Assembly: GCA_910585735.1 (NCBI GenBank)
Contig: CAJUEU010000024.1
Span: forward strand, 1 to 28,061
Length of the DNA: 28,061 bases
From: an uncultured Oscillospiraceae bacterium
GTDB lineage: Bacteria; Bacillota; Clostridia; Oscillospirales; Oscillospiraceae
Reading direction: 5' to 3'
The notes under the pieces are model-generated. The model saw only the letters and a list, made by a program, of their open reading frames with translations. It was not told the DNA's origin and searched no databases. The stretch's first letter is position 1. Each line of letters begins with the position of its first letter. Position numbers and translations under genes: made by a program. This document shows positions 1 through 7,369 of this stretch, one piece after another.

Positions 1-2
1 AC

Positions 3-2984
3 ACCTACGATGGAAACGGCAACATCCTCAAAACTACCGACGCCCTGGGCACCGAGGTCCTTTTCCAGTACAACGCCAACGACCAGCTCGTCAAGATGAC
101 CCAGAACCGGGTGGACGGCATCCACGAGCAGGCCGAGACTTTGGTCACACTCTACGAGTACGACGGCCGGAACCTGGTCACCAAGGTGGTCCGTGCCGAC
201 AGCGAGGAGCTGTACACCTACGACGGCAACGGCAACATGCTGACCAAGACCGACGGGGACGGCTACGTCACCGAATATTCCTACAATTCCCTTGACCTTG
301 TCTCCCACATCAACTATAATGGGACCAAGGAAGTCTCCTACCAGTACAATGCCGTGGGCGAGCTCGTCAAGATGGACGACTGGCTGGGCACCACCACCTT
401 TGAGGTGGACCTGCTGGGCCGGCTCACCCAGATGACCGACCACAAGGGGCAGGTGGTCTCCTATGAGTACGATGCCGTGGGCAACCAGACCTCCGTCACC
501 TACCCGGACGAGACCACCGTCACCAAGACCTACGATGAGACCTACAACCTCACCAAGGTCACTGACGCCGAGAAGCAGAACTATCTGTACCAGTACGATG
601 ATGCGGGCCGGGTCACCAAGCTCACTTACCCCAACGGCTGGGTGGAGGATTACACCTACGACAACGAGGGCAACCTCCTCAAGACCGTGGACACCGACCC
701 CTTCCACAACAACAAGGTTTCCACCAAGTTTGAGTACCGCTATGATGCCGAGGGCAACCTCATTTCCGAGTACAAGCGGGACACCACGGCGGGCAACAAG
801 GCCCTGACCACCACTTACGCCTACGATGCCCTGAACCGTCTGGTCTCCGCCCACGAGGAGGGCGTTGGCCTCAACACCACCCGCACCTACGACTACGACA
901 CCCTGGGCAACCTGATCCGGCAGGAAGAGGACGGGTGCATCGAGTACAAGTACAACGGCTACGCTCTGGATGAGAGTACCAAGTGCGGCACCATCCCCAA
1001 CTCCATTGGTACTTCCTACTGGGAGTACACCTACGATGGCCGGGGCAACCTCATTTCCAACGACAAGTACACAAGAACGACCTCCGGCATGGCCTGGCAG
1101 AACGAGGAGTCCTTCGTTTACGACGAGACCAATCACATGGTCCAAGGCACCAACGAGCAGGGCGAACTGAGCCTCTACACCTACAACGGCCTTGGGATCC
1201 GGGTGGGCCGTGAGCTGGTGATGAAGGACAACACCCACGGCTACACCGACTTCCACAAGGAGACCCCCTCCGTGGAGACCGGGCTGGATAAGCCGGAGGT
1301 GGTGAAAGAAAGCTACGTCATTGACTACACCTCCCCCACCTTCCAAACCCTGGTCATGGAGGAAGAGGGCGGCTTCAACTATAAGTGGGTCTACGGTCTG
1401 GAACGCCTGAGCGTGAAGATCACCAGCGAGGGCACCAACTGGTGGGGCCAGAACGTCACCACCGACATCCTGAAGGACTACACCCATCAGGACCGGCTGG
1501 GCAGCACCACCAACCTTTCCGACCAGTTTGGCCGTGTGGTGGGCCGGGCCGACTACAACGAGTGGGGCGAGGTCACCTACCGGGAATCCCTTTCCATCTC
1601 CAGCAGCTACCGCAGGATCTACCCCCAGCTCAACTACACGGGGTATGATTGGGACGATGTCTTGGGCATGTACTATGCCAAGGCCCGGTTCTACTCCGCC
1701 GACGACAAGCGGTTCGTTGCTATCGACCCCATCAAGGGCCAGATCACTGACCCCCTGAGCCTGGTTTCTTATCTCTACTGTGTGGATAATCCGCTCAGAT
1801 GGGTGGACCCGTTGGGGTTGAGAATAACTCCAATCCCGGCTGAAATTACAGGCAGTAATGTGAATTTCAGGGCTGAACCGAGCCTGAACGCGGTCTCCTA
1901 CCTCCAGTTTACCCGAGGTACACGGGTGAAGGATATGGGCGGCAGAGCAACGGCAAACGGCTATACCTGGGCCAATGTTCAGTACAATGGCTTGACTGGT
2001 TGGGTTGCTGCTGACTACCTCCAGATCCTGTCTAATGGGAATTCGCAGAGTCCCTATCAGCCTGTGGCGTTTGATGGCGAAACATCAGGCAGCAGCGCCA
2101 ACAAGCCCGGAAAGCCCGTTCCCGCCACTCAAAACTCGAATGGTGTCTACGAGGTTTACTTTGATGACGGGCCTTCTGTCGGCAACAATACGCCGATGCC
2201 TCCACAGGAATATCAGCCAAAGCTCTATTGCCCTGGGGTTGAATACACAACCGTAAAGGAAAAGGCCATAAAGTCTTTGACCGACCTCCTATACTATCAA
2301 GAACATTACAGTGAAAACCCAGAATTGTATCATATGCGTGCGGACGAGATCCGGGCTTATCTTAGAGGCTGGATGTACAGTGATACTCTGGCCAATGTAT
2401 ACATGACGGAGTATCCTGGTAGTAATTCTAAGTTCTGGGCCATCATACACGAAGATAGTACATCAACGGCAGAAGATACTCGGAAAACAATAGAAGCTAT
2501 CCAACAGGTTAAACATGATAATTTTGTTGGCTCAGGCGTGGATATGGGCACAGATATTATGATGATGGTCTTTGCTGGAACTACGGTTATAAAACTGGGA
2601 GGCCCTGTAGTTAAAAAGGCTATTTCTACGCTCACACCTAAAACCATAGTAACAATTACTACAGCAACAACAGCAACGGCTACTGGACAATGGCATCATA
2701 TATTATCAAATAAAATTATGGCAGCGCTAAACAATCACCCAACATTAAGCGGACTGTTAGATAGAGCATCTTCGACAGTTCAAGCACTAACTTTAGAAGC
2801 CCATAAGGGGTATCAAACATGGCACAGAATAATCGATAACACGGTAGTCCAATGGCTTCGTGACAACCCTCAGGCAACATTAGAGGAATTTGCAAACGAA
2901 CTGTATTCACTGTATAATACACCTGAAATGATTGGACGGTTTGGATATTCTGCATTAGAATGGATTCAAGGACTGATAAAATGA
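3..2984 (+). CDS. Rhs/YD-repeat polymorphic toxin, 5' partial
   Basis: The reading frame is open from the first complete codon of the window, so the N-terminus lies upstream. Numbering from the first internal Met (position 96), residues 1 to about 480 are YD repeats (patterns such as YDGNGN and YDDAGRVT). They are followed by an Rhs-associated core around residues 490-575 ending in DPLGL, an SH3b-like module (about 580-650, with NVNFRAEPSL and GWVAADYL), a spacer with a hydrophobic stretch near 825-840, and a C-terminal tip. The tip has WHH at residues 866-868 and HKGYQTWHRIID further on, the spacing of AHH-type nucleases of the HNH/endonuclease VII superfamily, with Trp in place of Ala. YD repeats encapsulate the toxin, which is released at the core. 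The tip is AT-rich and unlike the GC-rich body, as in exchangeable toxin tips. It overlaps the immunity gene by 4 bp. The Rhs call is very secure; the nuclease assignment is inferred from motifs. Confidence 0.93.
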   Translation, partial: TYDGNGNILKTTDALGTEVLFQYNANDQLVKMTQNRVDGIHEQAETLVTLYEYDGRNLVTKVVRADSEELYTYDGNGNMLTKTDGDGYVTEYSYNSLDLVSHINYNGTKEVSYQYNAVGELVKMDDWLGTTTFEVDLLGRLTQMTDHKGQVVSYEYDAVGNQTSVTYPDETTVTKTYDETYNLTKVTDAEKQNYLYQYDDAGRVTKLTYPNGWVEDYTYDNEGNLLKTVDTDPFHNNKVSTKFEYRYDAEGNLISEYKRDTTAGNKALTTTYAYDALNRLVSAHEEGVGLNTTRTYDYDTLGNLIRQEEDGCIEYKYNGYALDESTKCGTIPNSIGTSYWEYTYDGRGNLISNDKYTRTTSGMAWQNEESFVYDETNHMVQGTNEQGELSLYTYNGLGIRVGRELVMKDNTHGYTDFHKETPSVETGLDKPEVVKESYVIDYTSPTFQTLVMEEEGGFNYKWVYGLERLSVKITSEGTNWWGQNVTTDILKDYTHQDRLGSTTNLSDQFGRVVGRADYNEWGEVTYRESLSISSSYRRIYPQLNYTGYDWDDVLGMYYAKARFYSADDKRFVAIDPIKGQITDPLSLVSYLYCVDNPLRWVDPLGLRITPIPAEITGSNVNFRAEPSLNAVSYLQFTRGTRVKDMGGRATANGYTWANVQYNGLTGWVAADYLQILSNGNSQSPYQPVAFDGETSGSSANKPGKPVPATQNSNGVYEVYFDDGPSVGNNTPMPPQEYQPKLYCPGVEYTTVKEKAIKSLTDLLYYQEHYSENPELYHMRADEIRAYLRGWMYSDTLANVYMTEYPGSNSKFWAIIHEDSTSTAEDTRKTIEAIQQVKHDNFVGSGVDMGTDIMMMVFAGTTVIKLGGPVVKKAISTLTPKTIVTITTATTATATGQWHHILSNKIMAALNNHPTLSGLLDRASSTVQALTLEAHKGYQTWHRIIDNTVVQWLRDNPQATLEEFANELYSLYNTPEMIGRFGYSALEWIQGLIK

Positions 2985-3607
2985 AATTCTATGTTTTAGA
3001 ACTAAAAAGTGAATGGGCCGTTGGAAAAACTCCCGATAGTCCAGCTCGTAATTTGTGGAGCACGGCACAGGAAGTTGCGCGTATAAACGGCGATAGCGAA
3101 AAATGTCCCATATGTGGGCGACATGTTTCCATGCTGTCGTGGCTGCCGCCTCGTAAAATGCGGTTGATTGGCAAACGCTACCCAGATCGATTGGTCGATG
3201 ATTTATATGAACCGTTGATAGTATCAGATCGGTTTGTAGAAATGTTTCGGCATGAGAAATTATCTGGTGTCTCAGAGTTTGCCCCAATTGAAGTGGTTAA
3301 CACTACGGATTCCCCCAATTACTACTTGGGTCATGTTCTCTTTAACCAGAGTGTGAAAATTGATTTATTCAATACGATTGTAGAGGGACAACCCAAAGAA
3401 TGGTCATGTCCCATATGCAATCCTTGGGGGACAAGCAAGGACAAGATACTTAAGCTGGCCTTGTCTACTACAAGTTGGGATGGGCAGGATATTATGCGCC
3501 TTTATGCGTTCGGAACTATAGTATCAGAGCGGTTTTATGATTGTGTTCGACAATATAAACTAACCAATTTTGTGATGTCTGCAGTAGACAAATATCAATG
3601 GCCCTAA
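2981..3607 (+). CDS. Double-CxxC immunity protein (SitI6-like)
   Basis: The start is taken at the ATG at 2981, which overlaps the toxin stop as ATGA and begins MKFYVLE; an upstream in-frame ATG at 2960 lies inside the toxin gene and is less likely. The product is 208 residues, soluble, without signal peptide or membrane segment. It carries one CPICG motif (Cys42, Cys45) and a second CPIC near residue 140 that is followed by Asn rather than Gly. This two-knuckle pattern resembles the double-CXXCG immunity family (SitI6-like) described next to AHH-type toxins in Myxococcus. Position, overlap and motif together make it the cognate antidote of the Rhs tip. A terminator follows at 3679. The immunity role is inference from context; the motif is directly visible. 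Confidence 0.75.
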   Translation: MKFYVLELKSEWAVGKTPDSPARNLWSTAQEVARINGDSEKCPICGRHVSMLSWLPPRKMRLIGKRYPDRLVDDLYEPLIVSDRFVEMFRHEKLSGVSEFAPIEVVNTTDSPNYYLGHVLFNQSVKIDLFNTIVEGQPKEWSCPICNPWGTSKDKILKLALSTTSWDGQDIMRLYAFGTIVSERFYDCVRQYKLTNFVMSAVDKYQWP

Positions 3608-3643
3608 TGCAGACAGGAAGGCAGAAGACAGGGGAAGACGGGG

Positions 3644-3658
3644 GGACGGTTCTTTTGT
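3644..3658 (+). repeat. 15-bp direct repeat, left copy
   Basis: GGACGGTTCTTTTGT here recurs with one mismatch at 4279-4293, on the other side of the orphan Rhs fragment. Both copies are preceded by AGACAGG. The pair brackets a segment of about 635 bp. Confidence 0.6.
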
Positions 3659-3678
3659 CTTGACAGACTGACCCACCA

Positions 3679-3715
3679 GGGCGGGGTGCGGAAACTCGCA
3701 CCCCGCCCCAATTTT
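3679..3715 (+). terminator. Terminator after the immunity gene
   Basis: A perfect 12-bp GC-rich stem (3679-3690 with 3697-3708) and a six-base loop are followed by ATTTTT. It ends the Rhs toxin-immunity unit. Confidence 0.85.
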
Positions 3716-3732
3716 TGTCAAAAAAATTGCGA

Positions 3733-4256
3733 AGTTCTCTTGACCTTGCCGCCAGTATCAATTATAATGGAATCAAGGAAATTTCCTGTTCATACAACAC
3801 CCACGGCTACACCGATTTCCACTCCCAGACCCCCAGCGTGGAGACCGGGATCGACAAGCCCGAGGTGGTCAAGGAAAGCTACGTCATTGACTACACCAGC
3901 GCCACCTTCAACACCCTTGTCATGGACGAGGAGGGCGGCTTCAACTACAAATGGGTCTATGGGCTGGAGCGGCTGAGCGTGAAGATCACCAGCGAGGGCA
4001 CCAACTGGTGGGGCCAAAACGTCACCACCGACATTCTGAAGGACTACACCCACCAAGACCGGCTGGGCAGCACCACCAACCTTTCTGACGTCCAGGACGC
4101 GGAGAACAAGGACTACCTCTACCAGTACGACGATGCCGGGCGGGTCACGAAATTGACTACCCCAACGGCTGGGTGGAAAACTACACCTACGACGGCAACG
4201 GTATCCGTGTGGGCCCCACCCTGATACCTAACAGGAATAAAAAACACTCCTATTAG
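3733..4256 (+). pseudogene. Orphan, scrambled Rhs fragment
   Basis: This stretch is a mosaic of pieces found in the upstream Rhs gene but in a different order. The piece from 3736 to about 3796 matches parental 288-350. It jumps to parental 1229-1522 (HGYTDFH to TTNLSD), then back to parental 559-660 (YLYQYDDAGRVTKL), then to a GIRVG piece near parental 1195. A single-base deletion in the run equivalent to ACTTACCCC (near 4156) breaks the frame; the other frame then continues as YPNGWVENYTYDGNG and stops at 4254-4256. There is no start codon with a ribosome site, no core ending in DPLGL and no toxin tip. It diverges visibly from the parent and is probably a non-expressed recombination remnant or donor cassette. 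Confidence 0.85.
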
Positions 4257-4278
4257 GCAACACCGCCAAAAGACAGGC

Positions 4279-4293
4279 GGACGGTTCTTCTGT
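4279..4293 (+). repeat. 15-bp direct repeat, right copy
   Basis: GGACGGTTCTTCTGT matches the copy at 3644-3658 except for one base. It lies just beyond the end of the orphan Rhs fragment. Confidence 0.6.
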
Positions 4294-4334
4294 TTGGTCC
4301 TTCTTAACTGAATGACCGAAAGATGATTCCTCAG

Positions 4335-4370
4335 GGGGAGCGGTCTAAGTTTGACCGCTCCCCTTCTTTT
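4335..4370 (+). terminator. Hairpin terminator downstream of the Rhs relic
   Basis: An 11-bp perfect stem (4335-4345 with 4353-4363) and a seven-base loop are followed by TTCTTTT. The stretch 4257-4606 holds no gene; it contains a repeat, this terminator, the palindromic repeat at 4384 and another hairpin at 4451. Confidence 0.8.
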
Positions 4371-4383
4371 GCCCGCAGAAAAT

Positions 4384-4411
4384 ATACCTCAAATTGAGGT
4401 ACAATACCGAC
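4384..4411 (+). repeat. 27-bp palindromic interspersed repeat, copy 1
   Basis: The centre is a perfect palindrome, TACCTCAAATTGAGGTA, at 4385-4401, followed by a diverged tail ending CCGAC. Related copies lie at 17968-17994, 24611-24637 and 26584-26611. Confidence 0.75.
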
Positions 4412-4450
4412 ACCGCCGGGCGGCGGTCACGTTCATTTTTTCCTTAAACA

Positions 4451-4490
4451 AAAAGGGATTGTTTCTCTCAAAACAGTCCCTTTTCGTTTA
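4451..4490. terminator. Hairpin, possible terminator
   Basis: A 14-bp stem with one G-T pair (4451-4464 with 4471-4484) is flanked by A and T runs, so it could act in either direction. On the minus strand it lies 3' of the broken Spo0A-C-like gene. Confidence 0.6.
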
Positions 4491-4606
4491 CCCTGTTTTG
4501 ATTGACAAACATAAAAATATTTTTGTGCAGGCCAAAAGGATTTCAAATCTGGACGCGGAGAGCTATCCAGATCAAAAGATCCCCTCAGCCCATGAACCAG
4601 CAGAGA

Positions 4607-5004
4607 TCAATTCCCCAGGGAAGATGCCAAAATCGCCAACATTTGGGCGTTTCTCGGCTTATGCTCCAGATGTCTATGTGCCAATTCTTCCAGTAGAGGA
4701 CGGCCCTCCCGCCAAATGATGCTATTTACCGTCCGAATATCCCTCTCTACTGCTCTCCAGTTTGTTTTATACCGCTTTGCCACCTCTGGATACACCCACT
4801 TTGTCACCAGTAAGAGCCGGTCCGGCTTCTCCACACATAGCGATACCGCGTAGGCCAGCTGGAAAAAGCCGGTGTAATTTGCCGCCACACCAAGCTGAGT
4901 TCATCTATGCTGATTCCTATTTCATGCGAAAAATCAAACTGTGTTTTCCTTAGGCTTTTTCGATACGCTCTTACTCTCTCCGCTAATGCATTTACCTCCG
5001 GCAT
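4607..5004 (-). pseudogene. Spo0A-C-like regulator with a frameshift
   Basis: Two overlapping minus-strand frames look like one broken gene. The first starts at ATG 5004, with AAAGGGG eight bases upstream. It encodes the first helices of an XRE-type domain (LAERVRAYRKSL, then EIGISIDELS). The second frame picks up as LGVAANYTGFF and continues with TKWVYPEVAKRY, WRAVERDIRTV and PRNAQMLAILASSL, the pattern of the Spo0A C-terminal DNA-binding domain as found in small Clostridia proteins. Adding one base near 4900 would fuse them into a protein of about 132 residues. It therefore looks like a recent single-base disruption, though a sequencing error cannot be excluded. No receiver domain is present, so it is not Spo0A itself. 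It could instead be two small genes. Confidence 0.6.
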
Positions 5005-5148
5005 TCTATCGACCCCTTTAGTAATTATCACCTAAAATCAGTCAAATTTCCACCGATTATATTGCGGATATATAAAATAAAGAAGAATCTTGAATCCTGT
5101 ACACTCAGGCTCAAGGCAAGCAGTACGCCGGCTTTGGGGGAAGTTTTC

Positions 5149-5178
5149 TTGACAGGAACAGCTGTTATGTGGTATGAT
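5149..5178 (+). promoter_or_regulatory. Sigma-A promoter of the DegV gene
   Basis: TTGACA at 5149-5154 and TATGAT at 5173-5178 are separated by 18 bases. They lie about 40 bases before the DegV start. Confidence 0.75.
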
Positions 5179-5219
5179 TTTATTAATATTTTACACTTCG
5201 AAATTTAGGAAAGTGAGTG

Positions 5220-6086
5220 ATGCTCATGCAGGACCCCCGCATTATTTTAGTGGCCGAGACCGGCGGCGATATTCCCCGTGAAGTAGCAGAGCAATATAAC
5301 ATCCAGCTTGTTCCTATGCACGTCGCCTTCGGGACAGATACCCGAGACGACGGGACCTTCCCCTCGGAGGAGGTCTGTGATTTCTACGACCGTACCGGCA
5401 TCCTGTGTAAAACCAGCGGCAGCGTTCCTGAAGACTTCACCAAATGCTTTGACCATATCCACACCCGCTGGCCTCAGGCTCAGATCCTTTATCTGGCCTA
5501 CTCCTCCGTCACCACCTGCTCTTACCAGAGCGCCCAAATCGCCGCTGAGGACCGGGATTACGTGACCGCGCTGGACACCAAAGCGGTCAGCGCCGGGCAA
5601 TACTCCATTGTCATTGAGACCGCCAAATGGCTGGAAGCTCACCCTGAGGCCACCATTCAGGAGGCCGCCCAGGTTGCCCAGGACCTCATTGCCCGCGCCA
5701 ATATGTGCTTTGTTCCCAAAGATATGGAATACCTTCGGGCCGGAGGCCGGGTGAGCAATGTGGTGGCTCTGGGGGGTAAGCTTCTGGGGATCCTTCCCCT
5801 CATCGAGATTTTGGAGGGCAAGCTGGTGGCCACCCGAAAGCTCCGAGGCAAGCTGGAGGCTCTGGCCCCCAAGCTGGTGCGCGAATACGCTGAAAAGTGG
5901 TCGCTGGACCGAAAGGAGCTCTGGCTCATTTGGACTCCCCGTTTCCCTGACGACCTCAAGCAGGTGGTGGAAAAAACCGCCAAAGACTTGGGCTTTGAAA
6001 CGGTTACTTGGGTCAAAAGCGGCGGCGTCATTACCTCGCATAGCGGTCCCAGCGCCTTTGGCGTGGTGGGCTTTACCAAGGCCTGA
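5220..6086 (+). CDS. DegV family fatty-acid-binding protein
   Basis: The product is 288 residues from ATG 5220, which is six bases after AGGAAAG; an in-frame GTG at 5217 and an ATG at 5226 are alternatives. The family (FakB-type) binds a fatty acid and presents it to the kinase FakA; DegV proteins also occur without a dedicated kinase nearby, as here. Visible family features are the N-terminal ETGGDIP segment, where most relatives have DSTADLP, then SSVTTCSYQSA, DTKAVSAGQ, MEYLRAGGRVS and LLGILPLI followed by EGKL. It is cytosolic, with no signal or membrane segment. It is a single-gene unit with its own promoter and a strong terminator. The lipid ligand cannot be read from the sequence, and the altered N-terminal loop makes binding specificity uncertain. 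Confidence 0.92.
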   Translation: MLMQDPRIILVAETGGDIPREVAEQYNIQLVPMHVAFGTDTRDDGTFPSEEVCDFYDRTGILCKTSGSVPEDFTKCFDHIHTRWPQAQILYLAYSSVTTCSYQSAQIAAEDRDYVTALDTKAVSAGQYSIVIETAKWLEAHPEATIQEAAQVAQDLIARANMCFVPKDMEYLRAGGRVSNVVALGGKLLGILPLIEILEGKLVATRKLRGKLEALAPKLVREYAEKWSLDRKELWLIWTPRFPDDLKQVVEKTAKDLGFETVTWVKSGGVITSHSGPSAFGVVGFTKA

Positions 6087-6105
6087 GTTTATTTCTTTTA
6101 CAACA

Positions 6106-6143
6106 AAAAAGCACAGACGGCAAAACGCCGTCTGTGTTTTTTT
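6106..6143. terminator. Bidirectional terminator between convergent genes
   Basis: A 10-bp stem (6112-6121 with 6127-6136) has AAAAAA on its left and a T run on its right. It serves the DegV gene on the plus strand and the EIIC-like gene on the minus strand. Confidence 0.88.
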
Positions 6144-6149
6144 CATCAC

Positions 6150-7250
6150 TCAATGAAGAAGCAGATCCCCCTCTTTGATCCACCCCATCCGGCGCAGTAT
6201 AAGCCCAAAAGCCCAGGCCAACACCGCCGGCAACACAAAAGAAATGAGGAGCAGCCCTATCCAGTCCAAAGTACCGGGCGTGATGGCCGCCGCGCCATTG
6301 GCCAAAGCCTTCCCACTGGGGGCAAGCCAGCCGGTCCACACCCCGATCTGTCCCACCAGACCACAGGTCCCCATACCCGCCGACACAGGCTCCCCATTCA
6401 TCTCCAGATGGAAGAGACAGGTGGCTAATGGCCCTGTGACTGCCGAAGCCAGGGTGGGTGGGATCCAGATCCGGGGATTTTTTACGATATTGGGCATCTG
6501 AAGCATAGAGGTCCCCAGGCCTTGGCTCACCAGGCCGCCCCAGCCGTTCTCCCGGAAGGACATGACCGCAAAGCCTACCATTTGGGCACAGCAACCGGCC
6601 ACAGCCGCTCCCCCAGCCAAGCCGGTGAGGCCAAAAGCGGCACAGATGGCCGCTGAGGAAATGGGCAGAGTCAAAGCCATACCGATGACCACCGACACCA
6701 CGATCCCCATAAGGAAGGGTTGGAGATCGGTAGCCCAGATAATGATGTTCCCCACCGCTGTGGCAGCGGTCCCGATGGCGGGGGCAATCAGGGCGGAGAG
6801 CCCCACCCCCACCAGGATGGTCACCAGCGGCGTCACCAGAATATCCACCTTGGTCTCCTTAGAGACCGCCTTGCCGCACTCGGCGGCGGCGATGGCGATA
6901 AAGAGCACCGCCAGCGGCCCGCCCGAACCGGATTGATTCGGGACCAGGCTGGTATTTCCCAGGGCGTTGGCGGCGTAGCCTACGGTGGCCAGAGAGAACA
7001 GTACCAGCGGTGGGGCTTTGAGCGCCCAGCCGATGGCCACCGCCATAGCCGCACCGCTCATGGCCGAGGCATATCCTCCCACCTCCACCAGGAAGGACAG
7101 GGATAGCTGCTGTCCCACCGTTTTGATGATGGTCCCGATGAGCAGAGAGCAGAACAGGCCCTGGGCCATAGCCCCCAGGGCATCGATACTGTACCGCCGA
7201 AGGGACAGCTCAATGTCCTTCCGCTTCAAAAATTTCTTGATTGGTTCCAT
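6150..7250 (-). CDS. PTS_EIIC-like membrane transporter (type 2 family)
   Basis: This 366-residue, very hydrophobic protein has about nine or ten predicted membrane segments rich in Gly and Ala, and motifs SLVPNQSGSGGP, LPISSAAICAAFGLTGLAGG and LFHLEMNGEPVSAGMGTCGLVGQIG. These match the PTS_EIIC_2 type of putative PTS permease, present in many Firmicutes as a stand-alone gene and of unknown substrate. No EIIA or EIIB gene is adjacent, so phosphotransfer-coupled transport cannot be assumed; a facilitator or sensor role is equally possible. The start at 7250 follows GAGGATGG, and a clear promoter lies upstream. It is a single-gene unit converging on the DegV gene. Confidence 0.8.
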   Translation of the reverse strand: MEPIKKFLKRKDIELSLRRYSIDALGAMAQGLFCSLLIGTIIKTVGQQLSLSFLVEVGGYASAMSGAAMAVAIGWALKAPPLVLFSLATVGYAANALGNTSLVPNQSGSGGPLAVLFIAIAAAECGKAVSKETKVDILVTPLVTILVGVGLSALIAPAIGTAATAVGNIIIWATDLQPFLMGIVVSVVIGMALTLPISSAAICAAFGLTGLAGGAAVAGCCAQMVGFAVMSFRENGWGGLVSQGLGTSMLQMPNIVKNPRIWIPPTLASAVTGPLATCLFHLEMNGEPVSAGMGTCGLVGQIGVWTGWLAPSGKALANGAAAITPGTLDWIGLLLISFVLPAVLAWAFGLILRRMGWIKEGDLLLH

Positions 7251-7280
7251 GCTTTTCCATCCTCTTTTTTGGTTTCCCCT

Positions 7281-7309
7281 ATTTTAGCCCCGCAGGCATG
7301 GCTTGTCAA
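7281..7309 (-). promoter_or_regulatory. Sigma-A promoter of the EIIC-like gene
   Basis: On the minus strand TTGACA (7304-7309) and TAAAAT (7281-7286) are 17 bases apart, about 30 bases before the start codon. Confidence 0.85.
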
Positions 7310-7324
7310 CTGTGAATACGATCC

Positions 7325-7356
7325 AAAAAGAAGTCCAGGCAAGCTTGCCCGGACTT
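7325..7356 (-). terminator. Terminator of the SLH gene
   Basis: The hairpin at 7331-7356 (AAGTCC, one mismatch, GGCA, loop, and its complement) is followed on the minus strand by CTTTTTGG. It lies 14 bases after the SLH gene stop. Confidence 0.8.
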
Positions 7357-7369
7357 CTCTCTGTTTCTT

